A DNA stretch of 64,000 bases, taken from Corydoras sp. C115 (lineage: Eukaryota; Chordata; Actinopteri; Siluriformes; Callichthyidae). The notes under the pieces were generated by a model that worked only from the letters and a program-made list of their open reading frames with translations, was not told where the DNA came from and did no database searches. The position numbers were made by a program, and so were the translations under genes. The stretch covers positions 464,501 through 528,500 of the forward strand of contig JAFMOC010000235.1 of assembly GCA_019802505.1 (NCBI GenBank). The letters are read 5' to 3'. The number at the start of each line of letters is the position of its first letter. The stretch's first letter is position 1. This document shows, one piece after another, positions 1 through 11,162 of this stretch.

Positions 1-3000
1 ATAAATATAAATGTTTAGTTTCCTGAATATTATGCTTTACTTTTAGAACTCATAATAGCTTAGAGAATATTCAGCCACACATACAGAGGACTGGTCTTGA
101 GATATTATTAATAAGCATACATATCTATACTAGTCTGTCAAAGGATGATAATTGGCACTGATGTGGATTTGGATTACCTGTCAGATTTCTGGTCATACTG
201 CCATAATACCAGCCAGAGAGATCAAAATAAAAGCCTCACGTAATCAAATTACTATGACAACATGGGTCATATCTACAGCACAATTGTGTTTTTTATTTTA
301 AAATGTTAGGATTTGTATAAACTGCCTTCAGCTTTACTCACTGTTGATCACAAACTATTTTGGCCTGTATAATGGTTACCAACTCACTGGCAACACTGCC
401 CCAAAACTCCATCAATTACAACACTAATGCTCATGAATTATGTTTTCCTAAACCAAAGAGTGGACTTGTTTGTGATCAAATGTTGGACGTCAAACTGTCT
501 GCGTTTCTCATTTTTACTTTGTTGTCTAGCAGTTTTGCGTTCTGGTTCATTTTATACATAAGGCTAAATGTTTGAGGGTTTTAAAATGTACATCGTTTCA
601 TACTTTAAGTGAGATTAAACAGTTTAAGGCTCATTTATGCTCTCAATATGTCCATTTCATTTCACGTGTCCTTCATTCGAGGTTTGGCAACTGACAACAT
701 CTACCAGATGTTTACGACATCAAAACATCATATGAATGTTTACATAGTCGAATGAAATTACATCATTTCACTTTGAAAAAAAGCAACCATTTGGAAAATG
801 TCAAATCTCACTTAAACTGTTGCCTGAATATGAAAAGATGGATAAAATTAACATATCTGTATTTCACATTGACCATAAATGAGCCTTCACTTACAAACCT
901 TCAGATATCAAGCACTCTCAGCCGCCCTCCATAATGACCTAAATGGCTCATTGACAGTCCAAGCCGACGGTATATTAGCCAAATCTGCTACAAAATGAAT
1001 CACAGTCCAGTCTCTAGTCTCCGTCCATCAATTCTCATTCATACGTTCAGTGCATTGAAAAACTGCCCAATGAACTATTCCACTTATGTGACTTGAATGT
1101 AAATGTGTGGTGTTCCTCTGCATTGTCCTTATTTGTGTTCTCTGTGCTAAGTTAAGCGAAGTACTTCTTCCTGTGGTCGTCATGTCTGTAACTTAATGTT
1201 CTTGTTGTTTCTGGTGGTTGTATTTTTGGAAAATATGTTTCTTTTTTATTCTAGTGGAGAAAAAGTGTCCTCTCCCTTTCTTCTCCAGTTGTATGCATGC
1301 ATATTGTGTGCGCTGTAGGCAAGATTGTAACAGATACTCTCCTGTGTGTCTTCTGTGCCCCTAATCACTTTACATGTTAGCCCCCACTGCATGCCCTCTT
1401 TAAACTGATTTTAGACTGTACCACTCCTGCCAAAATGGAATCACCACACACTGCGAATAATAAAGTGATTTCATATGATTGCTCGTGGTCCTATGTGTCT
1501 TCTGTGCTGGTGAAAGAACTGAGTATTGGGTCCGTCTACATAGTCCTTGAAGGGCAGTCAGTCTTGTGGAATCTGATATGTTCCAACATGGAAATCAGAT
1601 GCATTAGGGAATTCTTACTGGAGCTCCTGTACACTGCAGCATTTGGACCAGATAGTGATAGAAATGCGATGTACCTCATGTATTTTGCATCTAAACAAGA
1701 AACAGCTTTACATTCCTCACTGGGTTATTCGGCAGTTGCATATTGGCATCAGATCAGTAAACATGAAAAGGACCGTGAAGCGAATGTCATTCAAATGAAT
1801 ATGTGTGTTATCCACAAGATTAAACTGGTAATCACATTTCAAAAAGAGTGCTATAGCAGCCTTTAAATAAATGCAAATCCAGTGCATCCCATAATGACAA
1901 GTAACATTATAACGCAGAGATGCCACTTAACATCTCAGAAAAATGTTCAGAACTCAATTCGTGGCATATATTAACACAATCTTATTTTCACACAATAAAT
2001 GTAACTAGTGTATAAATAAATGAAATGCAATATAAAAATATTGTTAATTAAAGGAGAAATGGTTCACTGCACTTTAGCCAAATTCTTTACAAGACTTGCT
2101 CTTTATTGCTATCTTACAGGGCCACGCTTGCATTGCCAAACTTGGTTGTTTTGGTCAGACCAGGGTTTTAGTAAATCAGCTTAAGATGAGGTTGCGTTAA
2201 ATGATATTACAGATGCCTCAGCTCTAGTATGCAGATTTTGTGTGAGTCGGTTGGAGAGAGAACAGACTGGTGTGACTTATTTCATAATAAAAAAACCTAC
2301 ATTTTTTATTATATTAAAATACTTTTTGTGTTTGTGCACAATAATGATTTTCCAAGTTAAGTATACCTAGCTTATATATATATCTTTATCTAGTCTTCAA
2401 TTTAATATTTACATTGTAATCATAAAGTAAACAGTTGCCTGGCAACGAAACTGAGGTGATTCATTTCAGGCAAAGCACCTTGTGTATTTCAGATCTAAAT
2501 TAATTAAATGAAGTAAATGAAAACAAACTTCTGACAAGAATCAGGAAACTATTTATTAAAAACATAAAAGATTTATCCATAAGGTCACATTACCCCGAAC
2601 GACTTGGATGAAAAACAGAAATCTCACAACAAAGCACGAAAACACTGCTTTCTTGTCTCTGGTGCGAGTGACAACCTGTGATCTCAAAGCTCTAATGAAA
2701 GTAAATAGCTGCAGTAACAGCTCTATGCTTGGATGCACATGAAGTGCTGCTGTGATTAAATCACATGGGTCTGTCTCTCTTAACTATAAAGCTTCCATAT
2801 GTGCACTGTGGACCCAAAGCTGTGAATTTCTTCTCTCCACAATTCGCACTGCATAATGACGGGTATCCTGCTTACTACCATGCCTGACATTTCAGTCCCG
2901 AAGCATATTACATTCTCTCTTCCACAATAACTAGATAGAAGTCTCACAGCAGGTAAGCAGAGGAGAGAGGTGAGAAAAAAAAGTCAATCTCATTAACATT

Positions 3001-4805
3001 AGAACGTAAGGTGGCCTTTTCATCCTGAACAGTGTCCTCTGACTCTCTAAACGCCAGCTGGTGGTAGATTAGGGCTTCTATTGGTGTCCTGCAGTCACAC
3101 AAAGTCAATGTCAATTTAATGCTTTCTACAGAGCTCATGTCTTGTGCCACTTAAGAGCCATAAATGGCATTCACAATGACTTGGAAATATTTGGCTGGTA
3201 AACAATAAGTAGACTTTGCCATGGTTTTAATTGTTTGATTTTTCTGCACTTTTTAAAAACACTTTTTAAGTGTTAAAATTACTGTGTTAAATAAAAATAA
3301 GGGTAAGCAGTTTTCTAAAAACCCAGTTTGTAATTCCACACTATTAAATTCTTAGGACTCTTTGTTCTAAATGTGCATATTAGGATAACGCTGACAAACA
3401 GCAACTCTGAAAAACAGTGCCAAGTGAAAATTATATACACAGAAGTATTGGACAACAATTCACACCTACATGAACTTTTACGACATCCCATTCCAAACTG
3501 TTTTTCCTTTTACAGCAATAACAGCTTCCACTTTTTCCTATAAAAGTTTTAGTCATTAATTCATTCCCAACATCAGGCACCAATGTTGGGTAAGAGGACT
3601 AGGTTCACATGCTTTGTTGTAATTCCTCCTAATGATGTTTGTCAGGGTTGTGGTCAGGATATTTTGCTGACCAGTCGGGTTCTGTGTCCAGCATATGAGC
3701 ATGAAACACTGGAGGATAAAGTGTTTCTAAAACTCATTAAAGTAACAATGAAGCCCCACTGGGCACAGAGAAGTTCTCAGCTATACATACCTTCAGAAGA
3801 TTCTTTGATCATATGTGTATATTTTATTAATAGTCTTTGTAAAAGATACATTTAACAAATTCTCCACAAGGAACAACCTTCTGCATATTTTATTGCACAG
3901 TTCCAATTAATTTGGTAAATTTATCATTCTGTAGGGAGAGGGCTGAGGTGATCAGACTGCATCATATTGTCAAAGCCCTTCATGACAGCCAGATGGGCAA
4001 AAGAGTGAAATTGGTACGGATAAAGGACAGGAACAGGAATGGAATTACTTATAGAACCTACCAATTCAGTGGGGAAAGCAGATAAGACCCCATCTCACAC
4101 ACATACACCACTGATTTTTTTTTCTACCTATGCATACCAGTCAAGATATGACCTCCTTAATTTCAGTGGTCACACTTGGAGTGCCTTTGCAGTTCAACAA
4201 GTTAAAGAGGGAGATTGAGGTCTCGAAGATTGAGAAAATCCCTCCTGAGAGATCTTCTGACCTCAATTAGCAAGTCTGAATCCTCTGTGATTCAGTGCGT
4301 GACTGACCAGTCACATAAAATCTTTATCAGCCACAAAGCTACTACGGGCCACTGAGACATACCAGACCAGTATCGTAGTGATTTAAAAATATAAAAACAT
4401 GTATTTACAGAAGTAATAATCATTAAATCCAATACAATTACAACAGAATTACATGGTAAAAATATTTCTAAGCCTTTAACACATGGCATTTTACTTCCAC
4501 ACATTACTTACAAATTGATTAAATCATTTACAATTCAGGGTAGTGGTAATGGTTTGGAAAGAGGGAGACAAGGGTGGATGAAATAGGTAAGCAGTGGTTA
4601 AAGAGGGGCGCAAAAAAAAAAGAGTCAAGCAAGGAGGTAAGCATTGGTTAGGGAAAAGAACAATTGGTGAGGAAGTGAGCAACCAAGGGTCAAGAAATAG
4701 AGAGAGGAAGAAAATGGTGAAGGAAGACAAGCAAAAAGAAAAAAAAAGAAAAGATCTTAAGTTAGGAAGTATGGTTCACAGTAAGAGTCAATGAAGAAAG
4801 AAAGG
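1..4805. other. Gene-poor stretch, no recognised gene
   Basis: This is AT-rich sequence without recognisable exons. The longest open frame is 143 codons on the plus strand (1435-1866). It shows no domain, signal peptide or similarity I can name, and no splice context supports it. A decayed DNA-transposon-like repeat is listed separately. A purine-rich stretch lies at about 4590-4930. Confidence 0.5.
3425..3730 (+). mobile_element. Decayed non-autonomous DNA-transposon-like fish repeat
   Basis: The order of motifs matches a repeat common in teleost genomes: a tract like AGTATTGGACA, then ACAGCAATAACAGCTTCCAC, then CATCAGGCACCAATGTTGGG, then GTTGTGGTCAGGATATTTTG and GCTGACCAGTCGGGTTC. The copy is heavily mutated. 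A copy in the opposite orientation lies near 34489-34850 and a short tail near 45840-46000. Family name is not assigned. Confidence 0.5.
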
Positions 4806-4850
4806 AATGATCTGGGATCAATAAAGTATTCTGATTCTGATCAGGTATTA
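4800..4850 (+). repeat. LINE 3'-tail-like motif
   Basis: The motif GGGATCAATAAAGTATTCTG followed by ATTCTGATC resembles the 3' end with short tandem tail shared by several fish CR1/Rex-type LINEs. No LINE coding sequence adjoins it. It sits after a purine-rich stretch. Confidence 0.4.
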
Positions 4851-5568
4851 AAGGAATGGAGAGAGGAAGGCAAAAAGAAAGTACTGTAACTAAATAAGTA
4901 AGAATGGAAGGAAAAGAAGGGAAAATACAAAACAGATGCAGTTTTTATTAGTGAGGTCTTAAAGCCACAGTTAGAAATGTACAACAAGATAGTGTAGTAT
5001 GAGATGTAACTTTATTAAAGCAATAAGCATTCGATAAGAGAAAGCAATGTGATGTCTAATAAAAAATAAAGAAAGAATTCATTCACATTCACATTTCATT
5101 CATTCACTGAGATTTAAAATCTCAGAAATCCATAATGGAGTTTTTAAAAAATGGTTCAAACTAATTAATTACACAAGTAACACTTTTCACTGTACCTTAT
5201 CTGAAGTACTAAATTGATTAATAAGAGAATAAGGGAATTTCTCAAATATCTGTGTAGGCATTAATATTATGAACAATCTTATACCATAACCCAATTCATT
5301 TAAGGTTTACCTGGGGATTACAAAAGGTGCTACTGAAGTAAAGAATGAAATAAAGCAACTCAGAGGAAACATCCACAGACTGGGAGTGCTGTTTCTTTAA
5401 TTGTCAAATGTACTTTCAACAGACAGACTATAGATTTATAAATGTTTTTTGTAATTGCAAATTTTTCATAATATGTTTTCTCAAACTGTAATAGTTTTGT
5501 TCATTCTGCTGCAGTTACAGTAATGACAATAAAATGACTAGGAAGCTAAAGTCTTCGCATGCTTTTCA

Positions 5569-5607
5569 AAGCATATTAGACCACTATATATAGTGGTCTA
5601 ATATGCT

Positions 5608-5608
<1 letters not shown>
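5569..5608. repeat. 40-bp perfect palindrome
   Basis: The two 20-base halves are exact reverse complements with no spacer (AAGCATATTAGACCACTATA and its complement). An AT microsatellite begins four bases later. It could extrude a cruciform. Confidence 0.95.

Positions 5609-5611
<3 letters not shown>

Positions 5612-5689
<78 letters not shown>
5612..5689. repeat. (AT)n microsatellite
   Basis: About 39 uninterrupted AT units grade into a short ATACACACAC segment. It directly follows the palindrome at 5569-5608. Confidence 0.98.
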
Positions 5690-5693
<4 letters not shown>

Positions 5694-5766
5694 CACACAC
5701 ATACATACAAGCTCTTTAAAGCTTGTTATATAAAATCTTTATATAAAATCTTTAATTGCAACATGT

Positions 5767-5894
5767 TCACTGTTTGGGCTTTCTGACTAGAACCCTGGCG
5801 TTCATATTAAGTGTGTATATTTTAAAAGAATTCTGGCTATCCCTGTAGTAAATTGATGTTGTTTTGGAATTTGCAGTACCAGTCACGCTCTCAC
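5767..5894 (-). CDS. Candidate terminal exon of an unrecognised minus-strand gene
   Basis: On the minus strand a strong acceptor (CTCTTCTTTGTTCTAG) is followed by two bases and 41 codons to a TGA. The peptide begins ESVTGTANSKTTSIYYRDSQ and ends LNMNARVLVRKPKQ. I do not recognise the protein. The phase (completing a Gly codon split after its first base) matches the donor of the candidate exon at 6462-6576. A basic C-terminus is the only visible feature. AATAAA hexamers on this strand occur downstream near 5010 and 4945. The exon call rests on splice signals and open frame only. Confidence 0.4.
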
Positions 5895-6461
5895 CTAGAA
5901 CAAAGAAGAGTTCACTGAAAGCAATATGGTGTGATAAGTACTTCATTGTTAACAGCAGTTTGTGTTTACTCTGAGCTGAAGCACAATAGCACAATCAAAC
6001 CACAATGAAAGCATTTCTCTTGATACCGCAATGAGAAAATCACATTTTGTTCAGGCAAAACAACAGACAAAGGAACTTTTAGTTGTGCTTGTCTCTTTAT
6101 CGCTCTTATTTAATTGGAATTTGTCGAAAGTTCAGAGGAATCTTTTGGGGCTCTTGTCTTGTTTGCACTTTCCCACCATTTCTACCTGCTTCTTACAAAA
6201 CTGATTAAAATGCAGAGCAATGTTTAATAAGCCAAACAATAAAGTTAATTTAAATATTTTAATGGGTGAAAAAGCCAATATGAAAAACAGATGGTCATGT
6301 TAATGAAAAAAACATTTTAACTGAAATAAAACGGAACATAGTGTGATTTGTTGGTTTTCTGCTGTTGTAGCCTTCGTACCTCAAGGTGTGACATATGCAA
6401 AATATGCTTTACTGATAAGTGTAATAGTGTAATCTTTTGACCTTTATGATTTAATATTTAC

Positions 6462-6576
6462 CTGTGATTGATTTCTTTAGCTCATTTTCAACAGCTTGTT
6501 AGGTTTTCCAAATATCAGTTCCAATTCTTTTTTGCTTCTGGCATCAACAAACATGCCACGGTCCAAATACCTTTGC
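6462..6576 (-). CDS. Candidate exon with a one-base frame break
   Basis: On the minus strand the acceptor CCTTTTCATTAG is followed by a frame reading QRYLDRGMFVDARSKKELEL then IFGKPNKLLKMS and a stop. A donor, CACAG|GTAAAT, lies just beyond that stop. In another frame the last codons before the donor read NELKKSITG, and that frame is in phase with the candidate terminal exon. The shift falls somewhere between the AAC and AGC codons, for instance at a run of four A. So this is either an exon with a one-base loss (pseudogene or sequence error) or an alternative terminal exon. Family unknown. Confidence 0.38.
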
Positions 6577-7245
6577 CTAATGAAAAGGCCTATATAGTGT
6601 GATTAAACTAAATTATATTTAAGCAAATAAAAAGCTAAAGAATTAGTCAATTACTGTAAATGTTAATTAGAAATGCATTTATGAACTGGGAAACTGTCAA
6701 TTGCTTTATGTAACCACATTAATCTCCCTAAAACCATGTGATTTATTTTATCTGTCTGAAAAATGTATGCCTTCTAGATATTCAACATCTGTAATTATCT
6801 TGGTCATAATTAAGTGTCATACCTTCACATTTAATTTGATATTCATATTGTTCGTTTGCCTTGTTAACAACTTGTGCTTGAGTCCTGAGTGAAAGCTATT
6901 AATCTGCTGTTGATTAAGAAATGTGACGGTTATCTGAGCTCACTACTGGCATTCAGAAATCTAATAAGTTCCTCAATTCATTATCGGATATCATATTAAT
7001 AACATAAGATTATTGATTTTCACCAAGTACTTAAACATGAGAATGCTCATAATATAAAGTCACAAACCTGTGATTCACTAATAACAGAGGTCATGTGGAT
7101 TTAATACAAAACACTTAACAGCACTATATTCCTGACTTCATGAGGGATGTTTACATTTTTTGGAACATTTTGGGATATATTTTTCTAATCAGGTACCCTT
7201 CTCCTGATGGTTTTGTGTCTGTATTTATAACAAGTTCATTCATTC

Positions 7246-7270
<25 letters not shown>
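7246..7270. repeat. (AT)n microsatellite
   Basis: About 12 AT units, followed by CACACAT. Confidence 0.95.
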
Positions 7271-7274
<4 letters not shown>

Positions 7275-7278
<4 letters not shown>

Positions 7279-7425
7279 GTGGCACAAAGCAGCTTTACAA
7301 TATTTCAAGCCTGAACCCTCAAAGAGCAAGTCAAAGTGACAGTGGGTGACTTTCTCTTTTAAAGAAAGAAACCTTGGGAGGATAAAGGCTCAATGGGGAC
7401 TCATCCTCCTTGAGCGGCCAGGCAG
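7275..7425 (+). repeat. Fish interspersed repeat fragment
   Basis: The series GCAGCTTTACAATATTTC, GAGCAAGTCAAAGTGACAGT, AGAAACCTTGGGAGGATAAA and CTCATCCTCCTT matches a repeat widespread in teleosts (the usual form has AGAAACCTTGAGAGGAACCA). It is decayed, with no coding potential. Confidence 0.45.
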
Positions 7426-7562
7426 CATCCACAGTGCAGGACACCTATGTATACATTGCGCATTAAAAACTATATCAGTTCAGTGAAGCCACCCTGGCAG
7501 GAATGCAAAGCCACTAGTCTAAAAGAAATCCAGGTTAAAATTGAACAAATACCTAAAATTTT

Positions 7563-7690
7563 GTCAGCGATGGATTGGTGTTCTTAGATTATCTGGCCAA
7601 TGCCTGAAATGTTTACCCCAGGATGGGCATAGGGACCCCCCCCCCCTGTGGCCCTAGAGTAGGATTAAGAGGTCAAGATAATAAGATGAG
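7563..7690 (+). mobile_element. Decayed 3' part of the SINE-like element
   Basis: It contains CAGCGATGGATTGGTGTTCT and CCCCAGGATGGGCATAGGGA, then GTGGCCCTAGAGTAGGATTA. These align with the 3' half of the intact copy at 37558-37899. The tail has changed to AAGATGAGATGAG. It has no tRNA-like head. Confidence 0.65.
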
Positions 7691-8051
7691 ATGAGATATT
7701 TAGCTTGACACATAACTAGACTAGACAAAGTGTCATAACATTTCTAGGCTTTAATGTTTACATTTTATTTGAATTGATGATTTACTTATCGGGGAAATGC
7801 TAAATAAGATATAAATCCCAGCATCCAATGCAAAATAGATGCAAGCTGTCAAATGAATTCAATTGAATCTATATAAAATTCTCTTTTCACAGTCACAATA
7901 GACCAAGTTTGTTTAGAAATGCACTCTTTCATGGTTTCTGAGCTCTAATTAAAGTCCTGCACAAAGAGGTCAAGCATAAGCTAAGAAAAGTCAAGCCTCT
8001 ATTTCCATCATGCGTTCTGGTACATATACATAATCAAGTGTAGTGCAGTAC

Positions 8052-8192
8052 CTCCACCCACTTATCCTTCTCATCCATTATCTGGTAGCTCTTTCTGTCT
8101 TCATAAAGGTTTATGATGTACTCTCCCATGCCAGAAGCATTAACATTTATGATACACCCCCGTGAAGAGCCTTTCCTTTGGACTCTTACAAC
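8052..8192 (-). CDS. Candidate internal exon of an unrecognised gene
   Basis: This is a 141-nt, 47-codon open segment, phase 0 at both ends, on the minus strand. It starts after a good acceptor (GTTTTTCTTTTTACCCCAG) and reads VVRVQRKGSSRGCIINVNAS, then GMGEYIINLYEDRKSYQIMD, then EKDKWVE. The donor GAG|GTACTG is modest. An alternative donor ten bases earlier (AA|GTGGGT) would put it in phase with the exon at 6462-6576. The residue mix is protein-like, with an NAS sequon. I cannot assign a family. Confidence 0.45.
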
Positions 8193-8499
8193 CTGGGGTA
8201 AAAAGAAAAACAAAAAAACGTATATTTCAAATGGAGCTAGGATTTCTTACATCACTAAGATTTGTTGAAATGTGGACAAAAGCAGGGAAACAGTGTAGAC
8301 ACTGCTGTATAACTGTGAAACATGTGTTATATTATGCACTATATATCACATATTGTGAAAATACAATGTTCACTTAGTCAAAATCTCGCCTTTTAGTGTT
8401 TTTCGCGCTCGTTTTAATTTCAGAGTAACATGCTTCAGTGAGTTCCTACATTTCATTTGTTCTCTTTGTAAGCGCCTGACAGCTGCCATCCTGCCTTAC

Positions 8500-8565
8500 A
8501 TCATGGAGAAGAGGAAATCCCCATGCAACCACTTCACTCGCACTCGCTCCAAGAATGATAAACCA
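8500..8565 (-). CDS. Weak candidate exon, hydrophobic
   Basis: This 66-nt minus-strand segment lies between TATATCCTCTCAG and a GTAAGG donor, phase 0 at both ends. It encodes WFIILGASASEVVAWGFPLL followed by HD. It would join in phase to the candidate exon at 8052-8192 across a 307-nt intron. The acceptor is short of pyrimidines and the exon is small, so the call is weak. The segment is part of a longer minus-strand open frame (8446-8766). Confidence 0.22.
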
Positions 8566-9002
8566 CTGAGAGGATATAACATGCCATCTCCCAATAAAGC
8601 AGATCATGGTGAATAGAACAGGTACCAGACCAAAAATATGTAAAATACTATAAAATATTAGAACAATTATGCAATGTTTTGTTTTTCTTTTTTTTTCCAG
8701 AACATGCAGCTCTGCCATAAAGTAAGCCTTAAAATAAGATTCAATCTGAAGTTCCATATTAATCACTTTGATATAATCAATATCTCTCTTTAGGATTCCT
8801 GAACAAGTAGTATAATAAAATAAATGATTTCATTACAACTGAAAAGCATTTTCTGAAGGGCCCCAGGCTAAAAATTGTGGAAATTAGTTAGAGAAAGGAT
8901 AAAAATTATCCAATTGAGGTCTGTGAAGCATAATTATAAGAAGTGAATAAAAAACTATATAACATCTGGTTAGACTGGAACAACTTTCCAAACTTCATTT
9001 TC

Positions 9003-9029
9003 CCCCAAATGTCTGATATAAGAAAAGAA
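9003..9029 (+). repeat. 27-bp direct repeat, copy 1
   Basis: The 27 bases starting CCCCAAATGTCTGATATAAG are repeated exactly at 10541-10567. Homology stops abruptly outside this segment, apart from a T run before it. Confidence 0.9.
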
Positions 9030-9839
9030 ATGGTCATTTGAGATAAGAGGTCAACACACTGTAAAAAAAAAAAAATAAATAAAATAAATAAATAAAAAAA
9101 ATAATAATCACAAAATTAATGTGCATTATTGGTAAAAATGCATCAATACAGTTTGCTGTATAAATAACCTAAAGTAGTTTTAAGTTTAAGTTTAAAAACA
9201 ATTTTTTTACTGTATGCCAAAAGGTGTAAATAATCCTGAGTAGTTTTTATTTTTAAGCTTGCATAACATTCAATTGGTTGTGCATGCATATAGTTTAATG
9301 TAATCATATTCGCTCTCATTGTTACAATAGTACAAATCTATATAATCAACAATAAGCAGTTAATTTCAATTTCACATACATGAACAGTGCTGTCATACCA
9401 CACTCTGTTTTGTTCAACGTGACATTCACAGCTCAACAAAGAGCAGACATTAGTGTTCCATTACCAACTGCGGTGTTAAATTCCTTATAACTGCCCAGTG
9501 TGGGTGTATGCTGAGTGCTGAGTCATTTCCAGTATTAAAAACCAATCCATAATAGATAGAGTCTGAAGGAGCTCGGGACTTTAACAAATTAAAATAGACT
9601 TATATAATCAAGTATACAAAAAAAACTTGCTTTATAATATTTGATAGAATAATCTGATTTATCTTTAAGGAAAAAAGATGAATCTCTGATTTGCAACAAA
9701 ATACCATCTTTGTAATGGACAAGAATATGTTCTAATACTTATTATTAACTATGTTTTCCATATTTTACAGCCGTTTCCTCTAAAGTTATGATAAAAGGTT
9801 ATTATTTCTGCATCCTGATCATGTATATTTAATGTTTAC

Positions 9840-9990
9840 ATACATAAAAATAATTCCATCTTTAAAGAATTTCACTAAATGATTCCATACTGGCCCCATT
9901 GACTGATGGCACCTAAGTGGACTGCTCTGAGTTGCGGTATATGGGTCCACATTCACACCACATACACAAAATGTCTCACATGTGCCAGAT
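9840..9990 (-). CDS. Weak candidate exon, Cys-containing
   Basis: On the minus strand AACCTCTGCTTCAG is followed by one base and 50 codons, then a GTAAAC donor. The peptide begins SGTCETFCVCGVNVDPYTAT and ends FFKDGIIFMY. The leading base fits the phase of the possible first exon at 11112-11155, and the end is phase 0 like the next candidates. The AT-rich 3' part is less convincing. Family unknown. Confidence 0.22.
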
Positions 9991-10540
9991 CTGAAGCAGA
10001 GGTTTTTAAATATGTGATCTATTACACTTATTGCAGTGTAACAGGTATGTTTTGGGGCATGTGAGCAATATAAATGTTTTTATATAAGGGCCATCTTAGT
10101 CTCACATGCAGTTGGGCCAGCAGTGTCAGTTCTCAACCAGACATGACCCATATCTGTATGCTATCTGAGTAGTTCACAGTATTTTAATGCCATGAATGTC
10201 CAATTAACTGCTGCTCAACCGAGATCCATTTTAGAATAATGAATTCTACAATGTACTTGCTATTAATTAAAATGATACCATAGCTGCATTTAAAATGGAT
10301 TCTTGTTATTATGGATACAGCCATGTTGTTTACATTTTCACATGTAATAAAAAAATATAGATATAAAATTTAATTTAGTCTAGATAATAGTCTAAAATAA
10401 TGATTTTGTTTCATATTCATATTCATATTCACATAGCAGTTTCTTTAGATTAAAGGCATCACTACCAGAACCTCAGGCTCAGTTCTATAGATACATACAT
10501 GATTAATTTGTTGATATATATATTGTAGTAACTCTTTTTT

Positions 10541-10567
10541 CCCCAAATGTCTGATATAAGAAAAGAA
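10541..10567 (+). repeat. 27-bp direct repeat, copy 2
   Basis: Exact second copy of 9003-9029, about 1.5 kb away on the same strand. Confidence 0.9.
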
Positions 10568-11111
10568 TAGAGTAAGTGCAATAACTAAATTCATAACCAC
10601 AATGAGCGGATCACAGGCCTAAATCCACATATTCAATCTATTTGTGTCTTATTTTTTTTGTATTATTCAGTATCCTGTATCAAAAGTACTCCACTGCACT
10701 GACACTAAATTGTGTTTACAAAATAAATTCAGCAGCTCTTTTTCACATAATGTATACACTGTGATCTACCAGCATTATAAATCATTTCCGACATGAACAT
10801 TACAAACGTACAGCGTATAATCTGTAGTGTAAGTGCACATCATCTGTGCAACACTGTGTGGAAAAGAGACCACTATACACTAACTGTATATCATGAGTAC
10901 TAGAGAATGAAGTGCTTCTGATTTTTTTTTTACTTTAAAGTAACAAAGCCTCAAGAAAGTATCAGTTCTCATCACTATACAGCCTGCTCGTTTCTCTGAA
11001 CTAGAAGAATACACACTTGATCCTGGGCCACTAAGGCTAAAGCAGTCTGTTTTAACTGTGACCTCATTCTAATAGCATGCTCTTTGGCTTTTCTGCCGCA
11101 CTCTGGCTCAC

Positions 11112-11155
11112 CGCAGTTCTGCGGTTTCTCTCACAGACTTCTCCTGATCACACAT
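11112..11155 (-). CDS. Weak candidate first coding exon
   Basis: On the minus strand an ATG opens a frame reading MCDQEKSVRETAEL with two extra bases before a GTGAGC donor (CTGCG|GTGAGC). The two leftover bases CG combine with the leading A of the candidate exon at 9840-9990 to give Arg. The sequence around it is relatively GC-rich for the window. An upstream TTTTGTCAG means it could also be an internal exon starting at 11162. Confidence 0.22.
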
Positions 11156-11162
11156 TTCAGTG

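Noticed and set aside
1435..1866. 143-codon plus-strand open frame
   Set aside because: No recognisable domain or motif, no supporting splice or promoter context; length is within what AT-rich noncoding DNA gives over 64 kb.
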